Source: Acidiferrum sp963764675 (GTDB lineage Bacteria; Acidobacteriota; Terriglobia; Acidiferrales; UBA7541). From it: a stretch of 64,000 nt of DNA. The stretch covers positions 225,582 to 289,581 of the forward strand of contig CAVXTQ010000012.1 in the NCBI GenBank assembly GCA_963764675.1. The letters run 5' to 3'. The notes under the pieces are model-generated. The model saw only the letters and a program-made list of their open reading frames with translations. It was not told the origin of the DNA and did not search any database. A program made the position numbers and the translations under genes. Positions 38,348 to 47,865 of this stretch are shown here, one piece after another. The stretch's first letter is position 1. Every line of letters starts with the position of its first letter.

Positions 38348-40370
38348 TTACTTTGAATTCAGTAGTCTTTCGAATTCGGATTCGGTGAGGACGGGGACAC
38401 CGAGTTCTTTGGCTTTGTCGTATTTCGAGCCTGGGTCGGTCCCGACGACGACGTAATCGGTTTTTTTGCTTACGGAGCCGGAAACTTTGCCGCCGTGCTG
38501 CATCACCAATTCGGCCGGCCTCTTCGCGCGACCGATTGGCAAGGCCGCCCGGTGAAGACGAACGATTTGCCGGCGAACTTCTGACTTTTCAGCACGCGCT
38601 TTTCCGCGGTGGGGCGCACACCGGCTTTTTCGAGCTTCTTGATGATCTGGCGGTTCGCGGGCTCGGAGAAAAATTCGGCGATGCTGGCCGCAACTTTTGG
38701 CCCGACTTCGCCGACTTCCAGCAGTTGCTCCTCTTTGGCACTCGCTAATTCTTCGAGTGAAGCAAAATGTTCGGCCAGAAGCTGCCCGGTGCGCTCGCCG
38801 ACCATGCGCATGCCCAGCGCGTAGATCAATCGCGCCAAGCGCGTTCTTTTTGCTGGCTGCAATTTCGTCCAACAGATTCTGCGCGGATTTTTCCGCCATG
38901 CGCTCCAACTCCGCCACGCTATCGAGCTTCAGCGAATAAAGTCGGCGACATCCTTCACCATTCCCTTGTCCACCAGCTGATCCACGATCTTGTCGCCCAG
39001 GCCGTCGATATCCATGGCATGGCGGCTGGCAAAATGCAGCAGCGATTCTTTGCGCTTCGCCGGGCACGCCGCGTTCACGCAGCGATACGCCACTTCGCCC
39101 TCCGCTTTGTGAATCGTGCTGCCGCATTCCGGGCAATTCTTCGGCATGCGGAAAGGCTTGCGGTGCGCGCCTTCTTTCACAACTTTCAGAACGTGAGGAA
39201 TCACTTCACCGGCGCGCTCGATCAGGACGGTGTCGCCGATTTGCAGGCCCAGCCGCTCGATCTCGTCCATGTTGTGGAGCGTGGAACGGCTGACAGTGAC
39301 GCCTCCGACTTGCACCGGCTCCAGCACCGCGACCGGCGTCAGCGTGCCCGTCCGGCCAACTTGCACGCGAATGTCGTTCACTACCGTGGTCTCTTGCCGC
39401 GCAGGATATTTGTACGCGATGGCCCAGCGCGGGGCCTTCGCGGTATAGCCCAGTTCATGCTGAATCGGCGTGGAATTCACCTTGATGACCACACCATCGA
39501 TTTCATACGCCAGGTCCGCGCGCTTTGGCTCCCACGCATCGCAGTACGCGATGACCTCGTCGATTCCGTCGCACAGCTTCCAATCGTCCGAAGCGCGGAA
39601 GCGCAATTGCTTCAGAGCTTGCAGGGAGTCCGAATGCTTCGGAAAGGGCTCTTCGCCATCGACGAACAGGTAGTACGCAAAAAATTCCAGCCGTCGCTGC
39701 GCGGTGATCGACGGATCAAGAACGCGCACCGATCCCGCCGCGGCGTTGCGCGGATTCACGAAAATCTTGCCGCCGGTTTCCTCCTGCTGCCGGTTCATCG
39801 CCTCAAACGACTTTGTGCGTCATCAGCACTTCGCCGCGCACTTCAAACGCGGCGGGCAGCTTGGCCTTCTTCAGCGCCGCCGCATCGATGCGCAACGGCA
39901 CCGAGCGAATCGTTTTTACGTTCGGCGTCACATCTTCGCCGGTCGATGCCGTCACCGCGCGTTACGCCACGGACCAAGCTGCCGTTTTCGTATTGCAGGG
40001 AAATGCTCAGGCCGTCGAATTTATGCTCGGCGACATATTCGATTTTTTCGCGGCCGCTGCCTTGGCGCACCCGGCGGTCGAAATCGCGCAGCGCGTCGTA
40101 GGAAAACGCGTTGTCCAGGCTGAGCATCGGCCGGGCGTGCCGCACGGTCTGAAAGCCCTCGCGCGGCGTGCCGCCCACCCGCGCCGTCGGCGAATCCGGC
40201 GTAATCAGCTTCGGATTCGCCGCTTCCAGCTCTTTCAAGCGGTTCATCAGCCGGTCGTAGCCGGCGTCGGAAATCTCGGGATCGTCCAGAACGTAATAGC
40301 GATAGTCGTGATGGCGGATTTTGTCGCGCAGCTCTTCGATCTCGTGTTTCGCGGCGGCAGCCTTGGCCAT
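38348..40370 (-). CDS. ligA: NAD-dependent DNA ligase, several apparent frameshifts
   Basis: The span fits a normal 674-residue LigA. Visible parts: Ia domain (HHDYRYYVLDDPEISDAGYD), the adenylation Lys motif AEHKFDGLSISL, NPRNAAAGSVR, EIDGVVIKV, OB fold (VGRTGTLTPVAVLEPV), the zinc cysteines in PKNCPECGST and YRCVNAACPAK, helix-hairpin-helix repeats (GVGPKVA-like LEVGEVGPKVAAS) and a BRCT domain (AELVMQHGGKVSGSVSKKTD). At least five frame changes occur, for example an extra T just after the KFDG domain at about 39946. LigA seals nicks in replication and is essential, so the shifts are probably sequence errors. Confidence 0.92.
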
Positions 40371-40476
40371 GGGAACCCTCGGAAGAACGTTCACTGCTAT
40401 GCGCATCATATTATATAGAATGGAAGTTTCGCGGCGACCATTGCCACGACACAAGCTGATGCAGCACAGGACATGG

Positions 40477-41447
40477 ATGACCGGCAAGCTACGAAACGCG
40501 CTACTGATCCATAATCCCAACGCCGGCAACGGCGGGTCGGGACGCCGCCGAATGCTCGACGAAGCGCGCAGAATTCTCTCCTCAGGCGGCATCGAGGCCG
40601 AACTCATCGAAACTCGCGGGCCCGGCGACGCCACCGAGATGGCGCAGCGCGCGACAGCCGAGGGCCGCCAACTTGGTAATTGCGTGCGGCGGCGACGGTA
40701 CGCTCAACGAAGTCGTAAACGGTCTTGCCGGCGCAGCAAAACGGGCATCGCGTGCCGCTTGCGTTGCTCCCCGGCGGCACCGCGAACGTACTCGCCAAGG
40801 AATTGGAACTTGCCGTGGGACATTCCCGGCGCCGCCGAAAAGCTCATCCACGGCAAGCTCAAGGATATCGCGCTAGGCTTGGCGACTCCACTCGAACAGC
40901 CGGAGAAGAAGCGCTATTTTCTCAGCGTCGCGGGCGCCGGCCCCGACGGCATGATCGTCTACTCGATCGATCTCGACCTCAAAGCGCGCGTCGGCATCCT
41001 GGCGTACTGGTGGCAGGGCGCCCGCGAAGTTTTCCGCTACAAGTTTCCGCATTTCCGCGTTATCGGCGGCGGTCAAACAACTGGACGCGTCGCTGGTGGT
41101 CGTCGGGCAGGACGAAGCACTACGGCGGCCCTTTCAGAATCACCGACTGGCGCCGATCTCTACGAAGACGAGTTCGAACTGATGGCGCTGACCACGCAAA
41201 GCGGCTTCCGTTACTCAGCTATCTGCCCAGCCTGTGGTTCGACAAACTTCGCGGCACCGACGGCGTGCATTTCTGGAAGTCGGACATCGATCGTCTGCGA
41301 GCCGCTGGACAGCAACCCGTCTACGCCAAGATCGATGGCGAACCGCTCGCGCGCTTGCCCGTCGAGTTCAAGATCATTCCGCGCGCGCTGAAGCTGCTCG
41401 TTCCGCAAAATGGCGCGGCGCCGAAGACTCCGCGGCCGCCGGCGTAA
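40477..41447 (+). CDS. Diacylglycerol kinase-type lipid kinase (YegS/BmrU/DagK family), apparent frameshifts
   Basis: About 320 residues after repair. Start MTGKLRNALLIHNPNAGNGG is the typical first strand and phosphate loop; IACGGDGTLNEVVNGL is the ATP-binding GGDGT motif, ALLPGGTANVLAKEL the second signature, and the C-terminal domain includes VAGAGPDGMIVYS and KIDGEPL. Frames change near 40675 (one extra G), 40735, 40810, 41090 and 41130. The family phosphorylates diacylglycerol, ceramide or related lipids. It is divergent from ligA. Confidence 0.82.
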
Positions 41448-41455
41448 TTCTTCGC

Positions 41456-42469
41456 ATGGACGTCTTCACTCACGCGCTGGCGTCTTTCGCCCTGGCGCGC
41501 GCCGCGCTGCCTCGCGCGCCGCGCTCGTGTGGCTGGTCGTCCTCGTCGCCGGAACCATCGCCGATGTAGATGCGTTAAGCGAGTCTTCGGGCCGTCGGCA
41601 TACCTCGCACTGGCATCACACGTACACCCATTCTCTGCTCGTATCGTTGGTCGCGCGTCGCGTGCTCACCATCGTCTACTTGTCGCTCACCCGCGAATCA
41701 ACGTCCGCTCCGAGTCTCAGCGGCCGCCTTGTTCGCGACGGTTTTGCTCGCGGACTGCTCCATCTGGCGATGGACGCGTGCCAATCCGAAGGCGTCGCCC
41801 TATTTTGGCCGTTCAGCGCGCGGCGTATCGCCGCCGATTGGCTCGCGAGCGTCGATCCTTGGATCATCGCGATACTGATCTCCGCGGTCCTGCTTCCGGA
41901 ATTGCTCGCGGCTGGTCAGCGACGAGATCGGCGCGAAAGACAAAAGCCCGCGCGGCCGGCTCGGGGCGATCATCGGCCTCGTCGCGTTGATTTCTCTACA
42001 TTGGCGTCCGCGCCAGCCTCCATGCCAACGTGCTCGCCGCCATGGAAGCGCGCAGCTACCGAGGCGAATCGCCGCGGCGTGCCGCCGCATTCCCGGAATC
42101 CGTATCGCTCTTCACGTGGCATGGCATCGTCGAAACCGACCGCGCTCTGCACGAGCTGACCGTAAACGCCGCGCCCTGGCGCGCCGTTCGACCCGGAAAA
42201 CGGAGTCACGCTGTTCAAGCCAGAGTCTTCGCCGATACTCGATCGAGCGCGCGACTCGGACGCAGCGAAAGAGTTTCTCGGCGTGGCGCGTTTCCCGAAG
42301 GCAACCGTTGAAAAAACGTCCGAGGGTACGCAGTCCAGAACTCCGCGATCTGCGATACGCGGCCGCGAGCGAAACCGCGGCACGAAATCGCAGCGCTCGT
42401 TAAGATCGATCAAACGGCAAAGTCGTGGACGATGCTTTGGTCTGGGCGCGCGACCTCCACCACCGCTAG
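41456..42469 (+). CDS. YdjM-like inner membrane metal-dependent hydrolase (DUF457), apparent frameshifts
   Basis: Starts MDVFTHALASFALARAALP, the family hallmark, 8 bp after the lipid kinase stop. It continues after a shift with VVLVAGTIADVDALSESSG, HWHHTYTHSL and GLLHLAMDAC, so the metal-binding His/Asp residues (TH, D, HHTYTHS, HLAMD) are present, followed by membrane helices (WIIAILISAVLLPELLA). A C-terminal globular part reaches VDDALVWARDLHHR in yet another frame. At least three indels are needed. Its 3' end overlaps the VTT protein gene on the other strand. Confidence 0.7.
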
Positions 42470-43060
42470 AGTCGGCCTTTCTTGTGAGCTCTCTACCTCA
42501 AGTTCCTGGGCGCGCAGCAGCACGCGCGAGAGTCCATAGCTGATCGCCACCAGCGCGACTACGACTCCTGCCACCAGCAGCTTGTGCGCGCGCAGAAACG
42601 GCAACGCCTGCGAGCCGTAGCGCACCGCGAGATATCCGACTCCAAAATACCGAAATACGCGCGCCAGCGTAATGGCGGAAGCAAAGCTGAAAAGCGGCAC
42701 CTCGAAAACTCCTGCCGCAAGCACGAAAAACTTGAAAGGCGTCGGAGGCGGAAGCATCGCCGCCACCAGCATCCCGCCGAAGCCGTTGTGCTCCACCCAA
42801 TGGCGAATGGTATCCGCCCGCGCCCCGGCCTTCCGCCGAAAGAAGGCTTCCCCGCCCTTGCGCGCCAGAAAATACAAGAGCACGCACCCCAGTACCGAGC
42901 CGAGCGCCGCCATGCCGCATACAGAACCATCCGCGCCGGCCGCTGTATGGAAAGATCGATCAGCAGCAGATCGTTGATCACCGGAAACGTCAGAACCGAA
43001 GAATCGAGAAAGGAAATCAAGAAAAAGTCCCGGAGCGCCTAGCCCGCCGGCAAACGCCAC
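42410..43060 (-). CDS. VTT/DedA-like (YqaA-type) membrane protein, apparent frameshifts
   Basis: About 215 residues. The typical opening GAPGLFLISFLDSSVLTFP and INDLLLIDLSIQ appears only after one T is removed from a T5 run near 43020; a second shift near 42900 leads to GSVLGCVLLYFLARKGGEAF, GGMLVAAMLPPPTPFKFFVL and ALPFLRAHKLLVAGVVVALV. Members are multi-pass membrane proteins linked to lipid scrambling or membrane homeostasis. The gene follows bioA directly, with an overlap near 43017-43060, so it may be the last gene of the biotin operon. The exact start is uncertain (GTG used). Confidence 0.72.
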   Translation of the reverse strand: MAFAGGLGAPGLFLDFLSRFFGSDVSGDQRSAADRSFHTAAGADGSVCGMAALGSVLGCVLLYFLARKGGEAFFRRKAGARADTIRHWVEHNGFGGMLVAAMLPPPTPFKFFVLAAGVFEVPLFSFASAITLARVFRYFGVGYLAVRYGSQALPFLRAHKLLVAGVVVALVAISYGLSRVLLRAQELEVESSQERPTLAVVEVARPDQSIVHDFAV

Positions 43061-44447
43061 AATTTTCTGCTTCCAACCGCTCAGATTCGCCTGGCACTAC
43101 ACGCGATCCTCCGTGTGAAGGTTCCATCGAGTCTACCAGAGGGTCGTCTCGCGCCAACGCCGAGGGGTTGGGTGCGTTTTGCGGAAGCTTTAACGACCGC
43201 TCAAGAACTTCGCCGATCGCCCGCGTCAGCCCCGACAAATCCCGCTCGTCAATCACCAAAGGCGGCGTAAGATAAATCACATCGCCAAACGGCTTGATCC
43301 AGAATCCCTTTTCCACAAATCGCGCACGCAGTCCAGACCGCATCCACCGGCCGATCCATCTGCACCACGCCGACGCGCTCCTTTACCCGCACGTCGCGAC
43401 ACCCGGCGCTGTCCGACAAGCGCGCGAGTTCCTCTTTCAATTGCGCCTCGATGGCCGCAACTTGCTGCAAGCGCGGCTCGCTTCGAAGAGATCGAGCGAT
43501 GCGTTGGCCGCGGCACAACCCAGCGGGATACGCCATGTACGTGGGCCCATGCATCAGCGCCGCGTCCGGGTCGTCGGAGAGGAAACCGTCGTAGATGCGA
43601 TCGGTCGCGACGGTCGCGGCCAGCGGCATCGTCCCGCCCGTCAGCGCTTTCGAAAGACAGATAATGTCGGGAATCACGCCGGCTTGTTCGCAGGCAAACA
43701 TCGTCCCAGTCCGGCCGAATCCAGTGAAAATTTCATCGAAGATCAACAACAAGCCGTGCCGGTCGCACAACGCCCTCAGATCGGCGAGCACTCGCGGGTC
43801 GTGGAACTTCATGCCGCCGGCGCCTTGAATCAGCGGCTCAACGATCACAGCCGCAATGTCCCGCTGGTTTTGCTGCAAGAAAACGATCCAGCTCACCACG
43901 TTTTTCACGCGTATCGGGCACGTCCACGACGAATTGTTCCGGCAACACTCCGCGAAACAACTTGTGCATGCCTTCTTCCGGATCGCAAATCGCCATCGTC
44001 GCGAACGTATCGCCGTGATACCCGCCGCGAAAACTGACGAATTTCGTGCGGCGCTCGCCCTGGTTCAGCCAGAACTGCACCGCCATCTTCAGCGCCACTT
44101 CCACCGCAACCGAGCCCGACTCCGTGAAGAAAACGTGATTCAAATCGCCGGGCAGCAGCGCCGCCAGCCGCGACGCCAACCGGTAGGCAGGCTCGTGCGC
44201 CAGCCCGCCAAACATGACGTGCGGCATCTTCTCCAGTTGCTCGGCGACTTTCTTCAGGATGTGCGGATGGCCGTACCCATGGCACGCCGTCCACCAACTC
44301 GCAATCCCATCGACCAATTCCCGTCCATCCGCCAAGCTGCAGCCGCACCCCGCGCGCCGACACCACGGGAACCGGCAGCTCCGCCGTCTTCATTTGGGTG
44401 TACGGCAGCCAGATGTGATCGAGCGTGAGCCACGGAGGCACGGTCAT
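43017..44447 (-). CDS. bioA: Adenosylmethionine-8-amino-7-oxononanoate aminotransferase, apparent frameshifts
   Basis: Third biosynthetic step from pimelate thioester to biotin: 7-keto-8-aminopelargonate to 7,8-diaminopelargonate, with PLP and SAM. Seen in order: LDHIWLPYTQM, ELVDGIASWWTACHGYGHP, VFFTESGSVAVEVALKMA, FRGGYHGDT, FDEIFTGFGRTG, the PLP Lys in CLSKALTGG, HGPTYMAYPAG and FWIKPFGDVIYLTPP at the end. Frame changes near 44335, 43905, 43530 and 43340 break the chain. Gene order bioB-bioF-bioD-bioA supports the assignment. Confidence 0.9.
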
Positions 44448-44513
44448 CGGTCCAGAGTATAAGTTTGGTTTCCGCATTGCCAGCGAGGCGGGAAGCTTCC
44501 AAGCAACAACCCT

Positions 44514-44550
44514 GTGCAGTGCGGCAGCTCGCTGCCGCCTTTACGGCTGC
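44514..44550. repeat. Partial copy of a palindromic intergenic repeat
   Basis: Matches the left arm of the element at 61031-61113: a GCAGTGCGG segment, a GGCAGC/GCTGCC hairpin and CTTTACGGC. It lies in the 232-bp gap between bioD and bioA, which otherwise holds no gene. Confidence 0.5.
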
Positions 44551-44679
44551 AAAACCGCCACCAAACACGCCGTCTGTCATTTCTCAGGAACGCCAATCTC
44601 CCGATTGGCGCTTCACTTCCGCACGATCAAGAAGTTGCGTGGATGGCAGGGCTACTGCGCAAACGCCGCGCGGTCGAAA

Positions 44680-45288
44680 TTATTCATGAACACTTGCATC
44701 AAAGCGGTCCGGTGCAAGTTCGGCAAGACGCGGAATCTCGCCAATCACGCGCACATGCCCGAACCGCTCGATGGTCTCGCGATTCTCGCGGTTTTGATCG
44801 CCGATCAGCACCACGCCATGGACCGGCAATTCCGCCGCGTGCAGCGCTGCCAGCGTCAGCAGCGTGTGATTGATCGTCCCCACCCCGCTGCGCGCCGCCA
44901 GAATCACCGGCAGCATGAATTTCACCATCAGGTCGAGCATGAACTGTTTCTGATTGATGGGCACCAGCACGCCGCCCGCGCCTTCGACCACCAGCCAATC
45001 ATTGTGCAGGCTCGTCGGCAGGTTGATGCGCGCCAAGTCGATTTCCGTGCCCGCCCAACGCGCCGCGAGGTCCGGCGAAACCGGCGGCACAAATTTGTAA
45101 ACCTCGTCCAGCGTCCGATCCGTTCCGATTCCCGCCAGGCGCATCACCGACACGCGATCCGATCCCTCCAGCGTTCCCGTCTGGATCGGCTTCCAGTACA
45201 CGGCATCCAGCGCCGCGCACAGCAGCGCCGACAGCGTCGTCTTTCCTACTCCAGTATCCGTGCCGGTGATGAAAAAATGATTCCTCAC
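44680..45288 (-). CDS. bioD: Dethiobiotin synthetase
   Basis: 202 residues. GTG start overlaps the bioF stop (GTGA). P-loop GTDTGVGKT (9-17), then the substrate region KPIQTG and the Mg-binding VVEGAGGVLVP; it ends GHVRVIGEIPRLAELAPDRF. It makes dethiobiotin from 7,8-diaminopelargonate, CO2 and ATP. In the raw sequence it appears fused to the bioF frame because of an indel in bioF. Confidence 0.92.
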   Translation of the reverse strand: MRNHFFITGTDTGVGKTTLSALLCAALDAVYWKPIQTGTLEGSDRVSVMRLAGIGTDRTLDEVYKFVPPVSPDLAARWAGTEIDLARINLPTSLHNDWLVVEGAGGVLVPINQKQFMLDLMVKFMLPVILAARSGVGTINHTLLTLAALHAAELPVHGVVLIGDQNRENRETIERFGHVRVIGEIPRLAELAPDRFDASVHE

Positions 45289-46470
45289 GCGCACCCCGCC
45301 GCAGCCAGCGCGGAGCGTTGCGCCCGCCACGCTCCCATGGAATTTTCCAGCCGCTCCAGCTCTTGTGGCGCAATCGCCGCGGTGATCGAAAATCGCAGCC
45401 GGGCCTCCCCGAGCTTTACCGTAGGCGGCCGAATCGCACGCACGGCAAAGCCCTGCTCCTGCAAATGTTCCGCCACCGCCAGCGCCTCTTCGTTTCCGCC
45501 CACCACCACCGGCACGATTTGCGTGCTGCTCCCTGCCGTATCGTATCCCTGCGATCGCAGTCCCGACGCCAACCGCCGCGCAGCAGAAAGCAGGTCTGCC
45601 CGCTCGGGCGTCCATTCCCAGCGCGAGGCGCAGAGCAGCTCGAATCTGTCCGGCCATGTACGGCGGCATCGCCGTGCTGAAGATAAATGTGCGCGCGTGG
45701 TTGATCAAATGCTCGCGCAATTCCGCGCTGCCGCAAACGAACGCCCCGGCACTCGCCAGCGCCTTCCCGCACGTATGGATCGCGGCGATCACGCCGCGCC
45801 CGCTCGCTACTCCGACTTCAACGCCAATTCCCCGCCCCGATGGCCCATGCACCGCCGTCGCGTGCGCTTCGTCTACGATCACTGCCGCACCGAAGCGCTC
45901 GCATAACGCAACCAGTTCCTGTAGCGGGACCACGTCGCCATCCATGCTGAAAACCGTTTCCGTCACCACAAATTTCCGCCCGCTCGCGCCACCATGCTCA
46001 CGCAACGCCCGTTCCAGCGCGTTCAAATCCAAATGCGGATAAATCACCTTGCGCGCACCCGACAGGCGAATCCCATCGATCAAACTCGCATGATTCAATT
46101 CATCCGAAAAAACCACGTCGTTCTTTTTCACCAGGGACGTCAGCACTCCCATGTTCGCCGCATAACCACTGCCGAAATAAAGCGCTGCCTCGGTTCCCGC
46201 AAACTCGGCAAACTCCCGCTCGATCTCGTCCCATATCGCCAAATGCCCGGACAGCAGCCGCGAACCCGTGCCTCCGACCCGCGGCGCCTCGCGCACCGCA
46301 TCCAAAACCACATCCCTCAGCCGCGCATCCTCCGCTAGTCCCAAATAGTCGTTCGAGCACAAGTTCACGCCGGCAATCTCGGACAGAGACCGCCGCTGAC
46401 TTCGCGCCTCCAGCCCGCGAAGCCCATGTTCCAGTTCGCGTCGAAACGCACCGTTGAGATCAGCTGGCAT
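45285..46470 (-). CDS. bioF: 8-amino-7-oxononanoate synthase, one apparent frameshift
   Basis: About 394 residues after repair. Clear motifs: CSNDYLGLA (38-46), YFGSGYAANMGVL, DELNHASLIDGIRLSGA, FSMDGDVVPL, VDEAHATAVHGP and the PLP-binding Lys236 in THTCGKALAS (CGK where most have LGK). The C-terminal part (STQIVPVVVG, GFAVRAIRPPTV, EARLRFSITAA) is in another frame; the shift is near 45600. It condenses pimeloyl thioester with alanine. Its start overlaps the bioB 3' end by 11 bp. Confidence 0.92.
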
Positions 46471-47467
46471 GTGATTCGAGTGGTTTCAGCCCCAAGGTTT
46501 GAAGTAGCTGCTCGTCTTCATCGGGTCCTGGGTTGGGCGTGGTCAATAGTTTTTCTCCAACGAAGATCGAATTCGCCCCTGCGAGAAAGCAGAGCGTCAC
46601 CGTCTCCGGCGACAATTGTTTGCGTCCTGCCGCAAGCCGCACCCGCGACGCTGGCATCAAGATTCGCGCCGTAGCGATCGCCCGGACCATCTCCAGCGGA
46701 TCGAGCGCCGGCATCGAAGCCAGCGGTGTTCCCGCAACCCGCACTAACATATTAATGGGCACGCTTTCTGGATGGGGCTCTAGCGTCGCCAGTTGCTGCA
46801 GCAACGCGATGCGGTCTATCTCGCGTTCACCCATACCCAGAATCCCACCGCAGCATACCGTGATGCCCGCCTTGCGCACTGCCGCCAATGTCCGCAGCCT
46901 GTCATCGTATACCCGCGTCGTAATGATCGAGCCGTAAAATTCCGGAGACGTATCCAAATTGTGATTATAGGCGGTCAGCCCGGCTTCCTTCAGACGCGCC
47001 GCCTGGCCCTCGCTCAACATTCCCAGCGTGCAGCAAACTTCCATCCCCAACGCCGACACACCACGCACCATTTCCAGAACGCGCTCGAATTCCGCGCCCT
47101 CCGGCGCCTGCCGCCACGCCGCTCCCATGCAGAATCGCGTTACCCCGCGCTCCGCCGCGTCGCGCGCCACGCCAACTACGTGCTGCGCATCCAGCAGCCC
47201 TTGCCGCTCCACGTCCGCGTCGTAGTGCGCGCTCTGCGGGCAGTAAGCGCAATCTTCCGGGCAGCCACCGGTCTTAATCGAAATAAGTTGGCAGGTTTGC
47301 ACTCGATCGGGCGCGTGCAATTGACGGTGCACGCTTTGCGCTCGAAACACGAGCTCCGGCAGCGGGGTCCGGTAGATTTCCTCGACCTCCGCGCGCTTCC
47401 AGTCGTGTCGCAATTCCAATGAGACGACTTCCTGCGGCCGCGCCGCCGACGTACCTTGAGTACTCAT
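46460..47467 (-). CDS. bioB: Biotin synthase
   Basis: 335 residues, intact. Radical-SAM motif Cys69-x3-Cys73-x2-Cys76 (GGCPEDCAYCPQS), then YNHNLDTSPEFY, GGILGMGE, NMLVRVAGTPL and GANSIFVGEKLLTTPN. It inserts sulfur into dethiobiotin. First gene of the operon bioB-bioF-bioD-bioA. No bioC or bioH is in the window, so pimeloyl-thioester supply must be elsewhere. Confidence 0.95.
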   Translation of the reverse strand: MSTQGTSAARPQEVVSLELRHDWKRAEVEEIYRTPLPELVFRAQSVHRQLHAPDRVQTCQLISIKTGGCPEDCAYCPQSAHYDADVERQGLLDAQHVVGVARDAAERGVTRFCMGAAWRQAPEGAEFERVLEMVRGVSALGMEVCCTLGMLSEGQAARLKEAGLTAYNHNLDTSPEFYGSIITTRVYDDRLRTLAAVRKAGITVCCGGILGMGEREIDRIALLQQLATLEPHPESVPINMLVRVAGTPLASMPALDPLEMVRAIATARILMPASRVRLAAGRKQLSPETVTLCFLAGANSIFVGEKLLTTPNPGPDEDEQLLQTLGLKPLESHAS

Positions 47468-47865
47468 GGTCCCCCGTGCCTAAGGTCTGTCCATTCTAGG
47501 GTAACGCTGCCGCTTGCGCTGGAAAAAGTCGAGACATGTTACCACCGCTTGGCAAACCGGTCGCCATACTCGGAGTACGGAGGATCGCACCGGTCGCCGT
47601 TTGACCCATCCCCCTCTAAATGTTATAAATCAACGCTCTGTTACAGCCGTGCGTTCGAGTGTCCAGGGTCCAACACGGGCGTCCTCATCGGGTTCCAGCG
47701 CCTGGCGGGTAGCCTCAACGCTCTGTAACAGCGACCTGTATTCACTAAATAGGTGTCCCGTTTCACAGGGGTAGTGTGCCAGTAACAGACCGAGTGATGT
47801 CGTGGCCGCTGGGTGGCCACCCTGGCAAGTTTTGTCCGCAAGTTTCTCTCAATGGAGGATTCTTA
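47468..47865. other. Divergent intergenic region between bioB and membrane pyrophosphatase
   Basis: About 400 bases that must hold both promoters. It contains two copies of a 17-bp direct repeat (separate entry). No biotin repressor operator of the E. coli type was recognised. Confidence 0.5.
47631..47732. repeat. Pair of 17-bp direct repeats, possible operator
   Basis: CAACGCTCTGTTACAGC (47631-47647) and CAACGCTCTGTAACAGC (47716-47732) differ at one base and start 85 bp apart. Each contains a near-palindromic CTGTTACAG core. Their position between bioB and the pyrophosphatase gene fits a regulator-binding pair. Confidence 0.4.

Noticed and set aside
44680..46470. A natural BioF-BioD fusion protein read as one 596-residue chain
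   Set aside because: The middle part is glycine/arginine-rich nonsense. The true bioF C terminus lies in another frame and ends in TGA overlapping a GTG start for bioD, so the fusion is produced by an indel.
47468..47865. BirA- or BioR-type operator upstream of bioB
   Set aside because: A TGTTATAAAT at 47621-47630 resembles half a site, but no properly spaced second half was found.
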